Assembly: GCF_017811815.1 (NCBI RefSeq)
Contig: NZ_JADKZI010000002.1
Location: forward strand, 248,001-312,000
Source of the DNA: Flavonifractor sp. AGMB03687
GTDB lineage: Bacteria; Bacillota; Clostridia; Oscillospirales; Oscillospiraceae
Reading direction: 5' to 3'
DNA: 64,000 nt
Under the pieces are notes generated by a model that saw only the letters and a list, made by a program, of their open reading frames with translations, had not been told where the DNA came from and ran no database searches. The stretch's first letter is position 1. Each line of letters starts with the position of its first letter. Made by a program: the position numbers and the translations under genes. Of the stretch, positions 8,464 through 16,853 are shown one piece after another.

Positions 8464-8493
8464 TTTACGCTGTGCCGGGATATGAGGTATAAT
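8464..8493 (+). promoter_or_regulatory. Candidate sigma-A promoter of the first sigma/anti-sigma operon
   Basis: TTTACG (8464-8469, 4 of 6) and a perfect TATAAT (8488-8493) with an 18-base spacer, directly after sigK. It lies 79 bases before the sigma gene. An ECF-type -35/-10 was not evident here. Confidence 0.45.
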
Positions 8494-8571
8494 AACAAAA
8501 ACAAAATTGCGGATGGGATGCAATAAAAGGCCGGTGCTGTGCATTACATCCATGAGGGGAGAGAGAATACG

Positions 8572-9153
8572 ATGCTGATCCTGCTGGAGACCATGGCGGA
8601 GGAGAGCCGCCAGGCGACTGCCCCGGGCATCCTGGAACCGCTGCTGGTCCGCATGCAGGCCGGGGAACAGGAGGCTCTGGCGGAGCTCTATCATCGGGCC
8701 AGAACCGCGGTATACGGCCTTGCGCTCTCCTACCTCAAGCACACCCATGACGCGGAGGACGTGACCCAGGACACCTTTGTTCGGGTGTGGGAAAATGTCC
8801 ACCAGTATCAGGCCAGGGGCACACCCCTGGCCTGGGTGCTGACCATTGCCCGCAACCTGTCTCTGATGAATCTGCGGGACCGGGGCAAGACCGAGGACAT
8901 GGAGCCGGAGGCGTGGGAGCGTCTGGCCGCCGACAGCCCGCTGGTGACGGCGGAGGACCGGCAGGTGCTCCAGGCCGCCTTGGCGGGGCTGAGCGATGAG
9001 GAGCGGCAGGTAGTGACGCTCCACGCCGTCACCGGCTGGAAGCACAAGGAGATCGCGGCCCTGCTGGACCTGCCGCTGTCCACGGTGCTGTCCAAGTACC
9101 GCAGGGCCCTGCAAAAGCTGCGTGACATTCTGGAAGGAGGGGAGAAGCCGTGA
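8572..9153 (+). CDS. ECF-type RNA polymerase sigma factor paired with an RsgI-like anti-sigma factor
   Basis: 193 residues. Region 2 spans about residues 25-90 (LYHRARTAVYGLALSYL, then DAEDVTQDTFVRVWE), and region 4 about residues 130-185 (LSDEERQVVTLHAVTGWKHKEI, then LPLSTVLSKYRRALQKL). It would direct RNA polymerase to an extracytoplasmic-stress regulon when released by the protein encoded next, whose GTG start overlaps its stop by four bases. The ATG at 8572 follows GGGGAGA; a GTG at 8539 is in frame but lacks a good ribosome site. Its trigger is unknown. Confidence 0.85.
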   Translation: MLILLETMAEESRQATAPGILEPLLVRMQAGEQEALAELYHRARTAVYGLALSYLKHTHDAEDVTQDTFVRVWENVHQYQARGTPLAWVLTIARNLSLMNLRDRGKTEDMEPEAWERLAADSPLVTAEDRQVLQAALAGLSDEERQVVTLHAVTGWKHKEIAALLDLPLSTVLSKYRRALQKLRDILEGGEKP

Positions 9154-10388
9154 ACGACCGAGAACTGGAACAGAAACTCCGCCAGGCGCTGGAGCATGCC
9201 GCGCCCAATGACATCGACGCCATCCTCTCCCGCTGCGGGCCCCAGAATGACAAGATCGTGCCCATCACCGCTGCCAAGAAGCGGAAAAAACGCATCGTGC
9301 CCTGGCTGGCCGCCGCCTGCCTGGTGCTGGCCATCGGCGGAGGCACGCTGGGCGTGCGCTATCAGCAGACCAATGCGGTAGCCTCGGTGGTGTCGCTGGA
9401 CGTGAACCCCAGTGTGCGGCTGGAGGTCAACCGGGCGGAGAAGGTGCTCTCCGCCACGCCGCTCAATGACGATGCAAACCAGATCCTGGACGGCATGGAC
9501 CTGACCGGTACCGATCTGGATGTGGCGGTCAACGCCATCATCGGTTCTCTGCTGAAGCATGGATACGTGGACGAGTTGGCCAACTCCGTGCTGGTGTCGG
9601 TGGAGGACGATGATCTGACCCGGGGCGCCGCCCTGGAGGAAAAGCTGACCGGGGAGATCTCCCAGGTGCTGGAGTCGGCCTCCATCAACGGGGCCATCTT
9701 GTCCCAGACCTTCACCGGGGATGAAGCCTTGCAGCAGAAGGCGGAGGAGTACGGTATCTCCCTGGGTAAGGCGACGCTGATCCAGACTCTGGTGGACAGC
9801 AGCACCCACCTGACCTTTGAGTCTCTGACGGGGCTGTCCATCAACGAGCTGAATCTGCTGGCCAACTCGGAGGCTGCTACAGACCGGACGGACCAGAGCG
9901 TGGAGACCGACGGCATCCGCTCCACCGGTACCGCCAGCCAGGACGGCTACATCGGAGTGGAGACCGCCAAGCAGGCCGCCCTAAGCCACGCCGGAGTCAC
10001 CCAGGACCAGCTGGATTATCTGGAGGCCGACTACGACTATGAGGATGGCCGGATGGTGTATGAGGTGGAGTTTGCCGTCGGTGGCGTGGAGTATGAGTAT
10101 GACATTGACGCCGCCACAGGAGACATCCTCAAGTACGAGCGGGACGGGGAGGAGAGCTGGCAGCAGGGACAGACGTCGGCAGGAAGCTCCGGTACCAGCA
10201 TCAACGGCCAGGCCGCCCGTGATATCGCGCTGGCGCACGCCGGTGTGACCCAGGATCAGGTGAGGGAACTGGAGGTAGAGCTGGACGACGGCTGCTACCA
10301 GGTGGAGTTCAAGGCGGGCCGTTACGAATATGAATATGAAATCAGCGCCGCGGATGGGTCGATTCTCACCGCGGAGCGGGACGACTGA
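9150..10388 (+). CDS. RsgI-like membrane anti-sigma factor with C-terminal PepSY domains
   Basis: 412 residues. Residues 1-45 are a cytoplasmic, basic-ended anti-sigma region; residues about 49-67 (VPWLAAACLVLAIGGGTLG) are one transmembrane helix; the external part opens with VVSLDVNPSVRLEVNRAEKV, the conserved middle domain of RsgI-type proteins. Near residues 265-330 and 345-412 are two similar PepSY-like repeats (AALSHAGVTQDQLDYLEADY and ALAHAGVTQDQVRELEVELD), each ending in an EYEYDI or EYEYEI strand. Known RsgI proteins of cellulolytic clostridia hold their sigma factor until an extracellular sensor module is engaged. PepSY units as the sensor suggest protease or peptide sensing, which is inference. 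Confidence 0.82.
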   Translation: MNDRELEQKLRQALEHAAPNDIDAILSRCGPQNDKIVPITAAKKRKKRIVPWLAAACLVLAIGGGTLGVRYQQTNAVASVVSLDVNPSVRLEVNRAEKVLSATPLNDDANQILDGMDLTGTDLDVAVNAIIGSLLKHGYVDELANSVLVSVEDDDLTRGAALEEKLTGEISQVLESASINGAILSQTFTGDEALQQKAEEYGISLGKATLIQTLVDSSTHLTFESLTGLSINELNLLANSEAATDRTDQSVETDGIRSTGTASQDGYIGVETAKQAALSHAGVTQDQLDYLEADYDYEDGRMVYEVEFAVGGVEYEYDIDAATGDILKYERDGEESWQQGQTSAGSSGTSINGQAARDIALAHAGVTQDQVRELEVELDDGCYQVEFKAGRYEYEYEISAADGSILTAERDD

Positions 10389-10393
10389 GCCAA

Positions 10394-10430
10394 ATGAGCG
10401 GACAGCCACACAGGCTGTCCGCTCGTTCTT
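10394..10430 (+). terminator. Rho-independent terminator of the first sigma/RsgI operon
   Basis: GAGCGGACAGCC (10396-10407) pairs perfectly with GGCTGTCCGCTC (10413-10424) across ACACA, followed by GTTCTTTG. Confidence 0.85.
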
Positions 10431-10460
10431 TGTAAAAATGAGAAAATTTGAAAAAAGGAC

Positions 10461-10514
10461 TTGCGCAAACGGGAAAGTTCTGCTATTATATCAATAACAG
10501 TAATAGTTACTGTT
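10461..10514 (+). promoter_or_regulatory. perR promoter with overlapping palindromic operator
   Basis: TTGCGC (10461-10466) and TATTAT (10484-10489) with a 17-base spacer form a plausible sigma-A promoter. At the expected start of transcription lies a perfect 19-bp palindrome, AACAGTAA (10496-10503), TAG, TTACTGTT (10507-10514). Its place suggests autorepression by the encoded Fur-family protein, although it differs from the Bacillus PerR box (TTATAATNATTATAA). Confidence 0.55.
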
Positions 10515-10540
10515 TACACTCTGCGAGAGCGAGGTGACCT

Positions 10541-10924
10541 ATGAACGGAAAACGGTACTCCCGTCAGCGGGAACTGATTTATCAGGCGCTGATGAACACC
10601 GACCAGCATCCCACCGCTGAGATGGTGTATCAGTGGCTGAAGCCGACCAACCCCAACCTGAGTCTGGGGACAGTATACCGCAACCTGAACGTGCTGGTGG
10701 ATGAGGGCGCCGCGGTGAGGATGGCCTTCCCGGTGGAACGGTATGACGCCAACGTCGAACCCCATTCCCACTTCCGCTGTGAGGTCTGCGGCGGGGTGTT
10801 TGACCTGGATCTGCCCTATGACAAGCAGTTGGATGAGCAGGCGCTGATGGCCAGCGGCCACGATATCAAGAGCCATGAACTGCTGTTTCATGGAATCTGC
10901 GTCAACTGCAAGCCTAAGCATTGA
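10541..10924 (+). CDS. perR: Fur family peroxide-type regulator (PerR-like)
   Basis: 127 residues. A Fur-type winged helix (RELIYQALMNTDQHPTAEMV, then LSLGTVYRNLNVLVDEG) is followed by the metal region: RYDANVEPHSHFRCEVCGG holds the aspartate and histidines that bind the regulatory metal, and CEVCGG with CVNC form the structural zinc site. The gene stands just before desulfoferrodoxin and rubrerythrin, the usual PerR targets in anaerobes, which supports peroxide sensing over iron sensing. A palindrome covers its own promoter start region, suggesting autoregulation. Fur or Zur cannot be fully excluded from residues alone. Confidence 0.82.
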   Translation: MNGKRYSRQRELIYQALMNTDQHPTAEMVYQWLKPTNPNLSLGTVYRNLNVLVDEGAAVRMAFPVERYDANVEPHSHFRCEVCGGVFDLDLPYDKQLDEQALMASGHDIKSHELLFHGICVNCKPKH

Positions 10925-10997
10925 GTTTTTAACACGGATATGGTAAGTTTAATTTGCACGAAAGTGCCTATACTGATCTTAGAAAGGATGTATTGAC

Positions 10998-11384
10998 ATG
11001 GAGTTCAAGCTGTATCGCTGCGCGCACTGCGGTAATGTCGTTTTCAAGGTTGTTGACAAGGGTGTTCCCGTGATGTGCTGCGGCCAGAAGATGGAAGAGA
11101 TCGTGCCCAACACCACCGACGCCGCTCAGGAGAAGCACGTGCCTGTGGTGGAGAAGACCCCTCACGGCAGCGGAAACTCCGTGACCGTCAAGGTGGGCGG
11201 CGTGGAGCATCCCATGCTGCCGGAGCACTATATCTCCCTGATCGCTGTTGTGGACGGCGACACCGTGATCATGAAGTTCCCCAAGCCCGGCGACGCTCCC
11301 GAGCTGAAGACCTTCTGCCGGAGCGACAAGGTGGAGGCCTATGAGATCTGCAATCTCCACGGCTTCTGGAAGGGCGAAGGCTGA
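10998..11384 (+). CDS. dfx: Desulfoferrodoxin / superoxide reductase (2Fe type)
   Basis: 128 residues in two iron domains. Residues 1-36 are a desulforedoxin-like rubredoxin site (CAHCG and PVMCCGQKM supply four cysteines). The rest is the neelaredoxin domain: HGSGN, EHPMLPEHYIS and the C-terminal CNLHGFW supply the four histidines and one cysteine of the catalytic Fe centre. It reduces superoxide to hydrogen peroxide in the cytosol without making oxygen, as anaerobes need. GAAAGGATG precedes the ATG. Rubrerythrin, which removes the resulting peroxide, follows 42 bases later. Confidence 0.95.
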   Translation: MEFKLYRCAHCGNVVFKVVDKGVPVMCCGQKMEEIVPNTTDAAQEKHVPVVEKTPHGSGNSVTVKVGGVEHPMLPEHYISLIAVVDGDTVIMKFPKPGDAPELKTFCRSDKVEAYEICNLHGFWKGEG

Positions 11385-11426
11385 TTTCATACTTCATATA
11401 TTTAAAAATTAGAAAGGATGACTGTA

Positions 11427-11960
11427 ATGGAACTGAAGGGTAGCAAGACCGAAGCTAATCTGTGGAAAGCGTTTGCCGGAGAGAGCATGGCTCGCAATAA
11501 GTACACCTATTTTGCCAGCAAGGCCAAGAAGGAAGGCTATGAGCAGATCGCAGCCATCTTTGAGGAGACCGCCGGCAACGAGAAGGAGCACGCCAAGCTG
11601 TGGTTCAAGGAGCTGGGCGGCATCGGCGACACCATGGCCAACCTGAAGTCCGCCGCCGCTGGTGAGCACGAAGAGTGGACCGAGATGTACAAGGAGATGG
11701 CCGAGACCGCTCGCGAGGAGGGCTTTGAGAAGCTGGCCTTCCTGTTCGAGGGCGTCCTCAAGATCGAGAAGGAGCACGAGGAGCGCTACTTGACCCTCCT
11801 GAAGAACCTGGAGGAGGGCGTGGTCTTCAAGCGCGGCGACGAGTATATGTGGAAGTGCCGTAACTGCGGCCATATCCACTTCGGCAAAGAGGCTCCCCAG
11901 GTGTGCCCCGTGTGCGCTCATCCCCAGGCTTACTTCGAAATCCGCGCCGTCAATTACTAA
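11427..11960 (+). CDS. rbr: Rubrerythrin (peroxide reductase)
   Basis: 177 residues. Residues 1-140 form a ferritin-like four-helix bundle with the di-iron ligands in AFAGESMARNKY, EETAGNEKEHAKLW, and GVLKIEKEHEERY. The C-terminus is a rubredoxin domain, CRNCGHIHFG and CPVCAHPQAYF, with two CXXC pairs. It reduces hydrogen peroxide with electrons from rubredoxin. The ATG at 11427 is chosen because AAAGGA (11413-11418) overlaps the in-frame ATG at 11418 but is eight bases before 11427. The perR-dfx-rbr order implies shared oxidative-stress control. A terminator follows. Confidence 0.95.
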   Translation: MELKGSKTEANLWKAFAGESMARNKYTYFASKAKKEGYEQIAAIFEETAGNEKEHAKLWFKELGGIGDTMANLKSAAAGEHEEWTEMYKEMAETAREEGFEKLAFLFEGVLKIEKEHEERYLTLLKNLEEGVVFKRGDEYMWKCRNCGHIHFGKEAPQVCPVCAHPQAYFEIRAVNY

Positions 11961-11969
11961 GAATCGAAA

Positions 11970-12009
11970 AGAGACCGCAGGATCCGAAGATTCTGCGGTC
12001 TCTTTTTTT
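11970..12009 (+). terminator. Terminator after rubrerythrin
   Basis: AGAGACCGCAG (11970-11980) pairs with CTGCGGTCTCT (11993-12003), followed by seven T. It overlaps the end of the convergent GNAT gene. Confidence 0.9.
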
Positions 12010-12511
12010 ACGCCAGCCCGGGGCGGAGCCGGGCCATCATGTACTCATCTGCATACTTACCGTCCCGGACGGTGGTCATGCGCTTCAGACCCTCTTTTTC
12101 AAAGCCCAATTTCTCATAGAGGTGAATAGCTCGCTCGTTGTCCGCAAAGACGGTGAGCTCCACCCGCACCAGCATGAGCCAGTTGTCCGCCAGATTCAGC
12201 AGCGTCTTTAAAAGGGCGGTCCCCACACCCGCATTCTGATAGTCGGCATGGACCATCAGGGCTACATCACCCACGTGGCGCATGCGGGGATTGCCGAGGA
12301 CCTGGAGGGTGGCCGCGCCGATGACCGTACCGTCCTCCAGCACCGCTACGAAGTGGTGGTCGTTAGGCCCCAGATTGGACAGGAAAGGTACACTGTCAGC
12401 GCTGCGATAGGAGGGGAGCCCCAGGGTGGTCTCAAAGACTCCGGGCATCCGGCGCAGGGCGGCGGTGCCGGCAGCGTCTCCCGGCTCGGTGGGTCGGATG
12501 GTATACTTCAC
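12008..12511 (-). CDS. GNAT family N-acetyltransferase
   Basis: 167 residues with the GNAT fold: the N-terminal KYTIRPTEPGDAAG strand and helix, central strand HVGDVALMVHADYQNAGVGTALL with the acetyl-CoA pyrophosphate loop (Q-N-A-G-V-G-T-A), and the C-terminal NERAIHLYEKLGFEKEGLKR motif seen in RimI- and SpeG-like enzymes. The substrate is not predictable. A GTG at 12511 is taken as the start because GGGAGG lies about seven bases upstream on the minus strand; longer in-frame readings run through the terminator of the degV gene. It is a single gene, convergent with rubrerythrin. Confidence 0.8.
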   Translation of the reverse strand: MKYTIRPTEPGDAAGTAALRRMPGVFETTLGLPSYRSADSVPFLSNLGPNDHHFVAVLEDGTVIGAATLQVLGNPRMRHVGDVALMVHADYQNAGVGTALLKTLLNLADNWLMLVRVELTVFADNERAIHLYEKLGFEKEGLKRMTTVRDGKYADEYMMARLRPGLA

Positions 12512-12557
12512 AAAATCGCCTCCCAAAGAAATTTGGATTATATTAGCACGTTTAAGA

Positions 12558-12602
12558 GAAAAAAGCAACCGCCCGGGCAGCGCCCAGGCGGTTGCAGTTT
12601 TT
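12558..12602. terminator. Terminator of degV, possibly bidirectional
   Basis: GCAACCGCCCGGGC (12565-12578) and GCCCAGGCGGTTGC (12582-12595) pair with one mismatch around a three-base loop, with an A-tract on the left and TTTTTT on the right. Read on the minus strand it ends degV. Confidence 0.85.
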
Positions 12603-12606
12603 TGGC

Positions 12607-13443
12607 TCAGTATGCGGCAATGACGCCGCCGTCGTTGGCGTACACCGTAGAGATGCCGCCGGTCTCGCCGATAATAACCTCGGAGAACTTGCACTGCTTC
12701 TGTACCAGCTCCTTCAGATGGAAGGCACGGTCCAGACAGTTGCAGTGGACGATGCACAGCCGCCGTCCGGTGTGGTTGGGGTCAGCGGCCATCATGCCTG
12801 CCATCTTGGACAGGGCCTGCTTGATGGACAGGGCCTGGCCCTTCTTGCAGATCTCGCCCTCAGGTGTGGAGCCCATCAGCAGCTTGATGTGCAGGGTGCT
12901 GGTCACCAGGGCCTGGGTGCGGGTAAGCCGTCCGTTTTTCCGCAGGTTGTCCAGGGTCTCCAGGACGAACAGGGTATTCATCTCACCGATATAGGTGGAG
13001 GCACGGCTGACCACGGTGGTGAAGTCCAGGCCGGCTTCCGCCAGCTCCTGGATTTTCAGGGCCACCAGCACTTCACCGGCGGAGGCGGAGCAGGAGTTGA
13101 AGATGTGGATATTGGTGCCGGGGTGGTCCTCCAGCCACAGATTGCGGGCCTGGGCGGCCGCATTGTGGGAGCCGGACAGCAGGGCGGATAGGGTGACCAC
13201 ATAGATGTCGTCCGCGCCGCAGTCAAAGGCATCCAGATACTGAGCGGGGGAGGGGCAGGAGGACTGGGGCGCGGTGGGGCAGTCCCGCATCTTCTGAAGC
13301 AGAGCACCCTGGTCAAAGGTCTCATCGTCTACGATGGTATCGCTCCCCACCCGGATGGTCAGGGGGACCTTGAGGAAGCAGTCCTCCCGCAGCTGAGCGG
13401 AGGTGAGGTCACAACAGCTGTCAACAATGATCTTAAAACTCAT
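12607..13443 (-). CDS. DegV family fatty-acid-binding protein
   Basis: 278 residues of the DegV family: N-terminal FKIIVDSCCDLTS, the T/S-rich PTAPQSSCPSPAQYLDAF loop, VVTLSALLSGSHNAAAQA and the C-terminal EVIIGETGGISTVYANDGGVIAAY. DegV proteins bind a fatty acid between two lobes and, in Firmicutes, some act as FakB, handing exogenous fatty acids to the kinase FakA. The usual SxLSGTxxxA motif reads ALLSGSHNAA here. The ATG at 13443 follows GAGGG. No fakA gene lies in the window, so the specific partner is unknown. Confidence 0.85.
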   Translation of the reverse strand: MSFKIIVDSCCDLTSAQLREDCFLKVPLTIRVGSDTIVDDETFDQGALLQKMRDCPTAPQSSCPSPAQYLDAFDCGADDIYVVTLSALLSGSHNAAAQARNLWLEDHPGTNIHIFNSCSASAGEVLVALKIQELAEAGLDFTTVVSRASTYIGEMNTLFVLETLDNLRKNGRLTRTQALVTSTLHIKLLMGSTPEGEICKKGQALSIKQALSKMAGMMAADPNHTGRRLCIVHCNCLDRAFHLKELVQKQCKFSEVIIGETGGISTVYANDGGVIAAY

Positions 13444-13569
13444 AACAAAAACCCTCGAATATAATTTCAAAGATGATATTGCTTATTGGCGCTATTGTAA
13501 CACCATTTGGAAAAAAAGTAAAGGGAGAAAGTGTGAATAATCTGGAACCGGTGGGAGAAATCCGCAACC

Positions 13570-14928
13570 TTACCAGGCAAAACGGTCGGGGGCGCCCACC
13601 AGGATACGGGCGGAGCAGGGAGGTACGGGCAGCCAGGTGCGGCCGCCGTCATTGTTGAAGATGGCGTTGTCGTTGAGCACGTCCTGAAGCACCGGCTCCT
13701 GATGGGGAAACTCCACGTGGACCTCCTGGGGCTCCAGGTTGAGTACCACATACACCCGCTGGCTGTCGGTGGCCCGGCGGAAGACCAGCTGCTGGTTTTT
13801 GATGACCACGTTCTCGTACTGGCCCTCCTGAATGGCAGGGAAGGCGGCGCGGATCTTGGCCAGCTTGGCCAGGTGAGCGCACAGGCTCTGATCCAGCTCC
13901 ATCATGTCCTTCAGGTCCAGGCAGGGGCGCAGGGGGGCGTCGGAGAACTTGGTGCGCTCTCCTTTGATGGCCCACTCGCTGCCGTAATAGATGGAGGGTA
14001 CGCCGGGCATGGTGTACAGCAGGGTGTACAGGTTGTTGATGTGGGCTGGGTCTCGTAGCTTGGAGGCCAGCCGGTCCACGTCGTGGTTGTCGGCGAAGTT
14101 GTACAGGGTGATGTTGCGGTAAATGCCGCCGGGGCCGCACTGGCGGTGGAGGGAGTGGGCGATCTCAAAATAGTTCTTGTCGTTGTGGGAGGACCACAGG
14201 CCCTTCCAGCATTCGTAGTTGGTGACGGAATCCAGCATATCGGGATTGGCCCAGCGGGCGTAGTCCCCGTGGATGATCTCGCCCATCAGCCAGAAGTCCG
14301 GATTTTTCTCCTTCACAAAGCCCTTGAGGGTGCGGAAGAAGTCAAAATCCACGCAGTCGGCGGCGTCCAGCCGCAGGCCGTCGATGTGGAATTTGTCCAT
14401 CCACATGGCCACCGCGTCCAGCAGGTGGCGCACCACGTCAGGGTTGCGCAGGTTGAGCTTCACCAGCTCATAGTGGCCCTGCCAAGCGGTGTACCAGAAG
14501 GGATCGCCCATGGGGGAGGGGCCACCGAAGTTCAGGTCGTGGAACCAGCCGCAGTAGGGAGAGCCCTGGCCGTGCTCCTGCACGTCCCGGAAGGCCCAGA
14601 AGCCCCGGCCCACGTGGTTGAAGACGCCGTCCAGCACCACCTTGATGCCGTTTTCGTGGAGGGCGTCACACAGAGCGGCGAAGGAGTCGTTGTCTCCCAG
14701 GCGGCAGTCGATCTGGAAGTAGTCGGTGGTGTCGTAACCGTGCTTCACCGACTGAAACACGGGACCCAGGTAGAGGGCGCTGATCCCCAGCTCCTTCAGG
14801 TGGGGGATCCAGTCCTTCAGCTTGTCCAGCCGGGGCACGGGGGCACCGCCGGGATTGTACTCCGGCGCGCCGCAGAACCCCAGAGGGTAGATGTGGTAGA
14901 ACACGGACTGATTGACCCAATGACTCAT
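13570..14928 (-). CDS. GH13 alpha-amylase family glycosidase
   Basis: 452 residues without a signal peptide, so a cytosolic glycosidase. A TIM barrel begins HWVNQSVFYHIYPLGFCG; conserved regions are DGVFNHVG (region I), GLRLDAADC (region II, catalytic nucleophile D), LMGEIIHG (region III, acid/base E) and FADNHDVDRLAS (region IV, transition-state D). All catalytic residues are present. A beta domain with VYVVLNLEPQEVHVEF ends the protein. Substrate is probably a short alpha-glucan or maltodextrin. The ATG at 14928 is chosen because GGAGGAG lies seven bases upstream, inside a longer in-frame reading. It starts 32 bases after trmD on the same strand. Confidence 0.9.
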   Translation of the reverse strand: MSHWVNQSVFYHIYPLGFCGAPEYNPGGAPVPRLDKLKDWIPHLKELGISALYLGPVFQSVKHGYDTTDYFQIDCRLGDNDSFAALCDALHENGIKVVLDGVFNHVGRGFWAFRDVQEHGQGSPYCGWFHDLNFGGPSPMGDPFWYTAWQGHYELVKLNLRNPDVVRHLLDAVAMWMDKFHIDGLRLDAADCVDFDFFRTLKGFVKEKNPDFWLMGEIIHGDYARWANPDMLDSVTNYECWKGLWSSHNDKNYFEIAHSLHRQCGPGGIYRNITLYNFADNHDVDRLASKLRDPAHINNLYTLLYTMPGVPSIYYGSEWAIKGERTKFSDAPLRPCLDLKDMMELDQSLCAHLAKLAKIRAAFPAIQEGQYENVVIKNQQLVFRRATDSQRVYVVLNLEPQEVHVEFPHQEPVLQDVLNDNAIFNNDGGRTWLPVPPCSARILVGAPDRFAW

Positions 14929-14960
14929 GGCTGACTCCTCCAGTCTCAAATGAAATTCAA

Positions 14961-15693
<733 letters not shown>

Positions 15694-15701
<8 letters not shown>

Positions 15702-16194
15702 CGGTGCGCATCCCCTCAATGAGGCGGACCTTGATGTAGCCGCCCTCCACATTGGTCTCCACCAGGAACTCGTCCACGGCGGGGATCATATACTCATGCT
15801 CGCCCTTGACCACGTAGACCTCGTGGGCGGGGGGCGTGAGCACGTCGGCCACCACGCCCAGCTTCTCACCGGTGGCGGCGTCCATGACCTCCAGACCCAT
15901 CAGGTCGGCGATGAAGTGGCGGCCGTCGGGCAGCTCCACGCCGGTGCGGTCGATGAACACCGTTTTGCCCTTCATGGCCATGGCGGCGTTCACGTTGTCC
16001 ACGCCCTCCAGGAAGGCCAGCACGTTGCCCTTGTGGATGCGGGTGGAGCGGACCTTGACGGGCTTGCCGTCCACATACAACACATCAAACTGGCACAGAA
16101 ATTCCGGGGAATCGCACCAGGGGACAATCTTGACCTCACCCTGGATGCCATGAGTATTGACAATCTGCCCGGCCTCTAAAAATTGATTTTTCAT
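15694..16194 (-). CDS. rimM: Ribosome maturation factor RimM
   Basis: 166 residues. The N-terminal RimM beta-barrel (EAGQIVNTHGIQGEVKIVPW) and the C-terminal PRC-barrel (YIADLMGLEVMD-like strand, then VYVVKGEHEYMIPAVDEFLV and IKVRLIEGM) assist assembly of the 30S head with ribosomal protein S19. It lies between khpA and trmD on the minus strand. The start ATG at 16194 follows a region containing a very strong symmetrical hairpin, so expression may depend on read-through or a separate promoter. Confidence 0.94.
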
Positions 16195-16227
16195 CGGTTA
16201 TCACCCTGAATCATATAAAATCTGCAG

Positions 16228-16275
16228 GATATGAAAAAGCCGACCGACCACAGGGTCGGTCGGCTTTTTCATATC
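16228..16275. terminator. Long symmetrical hairpin terminator between khpA and rimM
   Basis: Perfect 22-bp arms (16228-16249 and 16254-16275, core GCCGACCGACC / GGTCGGTCGGC with A5 and T5 flanks) around an ACAG loop. In the minus direction it looks like an intrinsic terminator or attenuator splitting ffh-rpsP-khpA from rimM-trmD. Confidence 0.85.
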
Positions 16276-16295
16276 CGGGGGAGTGGCCCCCGGAG

Positions 16296-16526
16296 TTAGT
16301 CGACGATCTCGACGGAAACCTTGGTGCCCTGGCGCTGAGCAACGGAGCGCATCAGGGTGCGGATCTCCTTGGCAATGCGGCCCTGGCGGCCGATCACCTT
16401 GCCCATGTCCTCGGGGGCGACCCGAAGCTCCAGGACGGTCTCGCTCTCACCCGCGTGCTCGGTGACCTCCACGGAATCGGGGTGGTCCACCAGGTTGCGG
16501 GCGATATAGGTGAGCAATTCCTTCAT
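16296..16526 (-). CDS. khpA: KH-domain RNA-binding protein KhpA (YlqC)
   Basis: 76 residues, a single KH domain. The RNA-binding GXXG loop reads VIGRQGRIAKEIRTLMRSVA (residues about 43-62). KhpA pairs with KhpB/Jag to bind small RNAs and mRNAs and affects cell elongation and division in Gram-positive bacteria. Its place between rpsP and rimM is conserved in Firmicutes. The gene starts 18 bases after rpsP. Confidence 0.93.
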   Translation of the reverse strand: MKELLTYIARNLVDHPDSVEVTEHAGESETVLELRVAPEDMGKVIGRQGRIAKEIRTLMRSVAQRQGTKVSVEIVD

Positions 16527-16544
16527 GCCAGCTGTGCCCTCCTA

Positions 16545-16784
16545 TCAGATGGCGCCAGCTTTTTTCAGCAGAGCCTTCACGGTCTCAGTGGGCTGAGCGC
16601 CGGTCTTGATCCAGGCCTGGGCGCGCTCGGCGTCCACCTTGATCTCGGCGGGCTGGGTCAGAGGATTGTAAGTGCCGATCTCCTCGATGAAACGGCCGTC
16701 ACGGGGATAGCGGGAGTCAGCCACCACGATGCGGTAGAAGGGAGCCTTCTTGGCGCCCATACGACGCAGTCTGATCTTAACCAT
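16545..16784 (-). CDS. rpsP: 30S ribosomal protein S16
   Basis: 79 residues, full family length, opening [20 protein letters not shown] and containing [20 protein letters not shown], both diagnostic for S16, an assembly protein of the 30S body. It lies between ffh and khpA. GGAGGTG is the ribosome site on the minus strand before the ATG at 16784. Confidence 0.97.
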   Translation of the reverse strand: MVKIRLRRMGAKKAPFYRIVVADSRYPRDGRFIEEIGTYNPLTQPAEIKVDAERAQAWIKTGAQPTETVKALLKKAGAI

Positions 16785-16853
16785 TGTATCTTCACCTCCA
16801 TGTAATCGTAAAGCATATCTATGGAAACGCGGCGTGGCGCGTTTACCACCAAG

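Noticed and set aside
10954-10974. TTTGCACGAAAGTGCC hairpin and TATACT as a dedicated dfx promoter
   Set aside because: There is no -35 at a suitable spacing and no clear match to an operator; perR-dfx read-through is equally likely.
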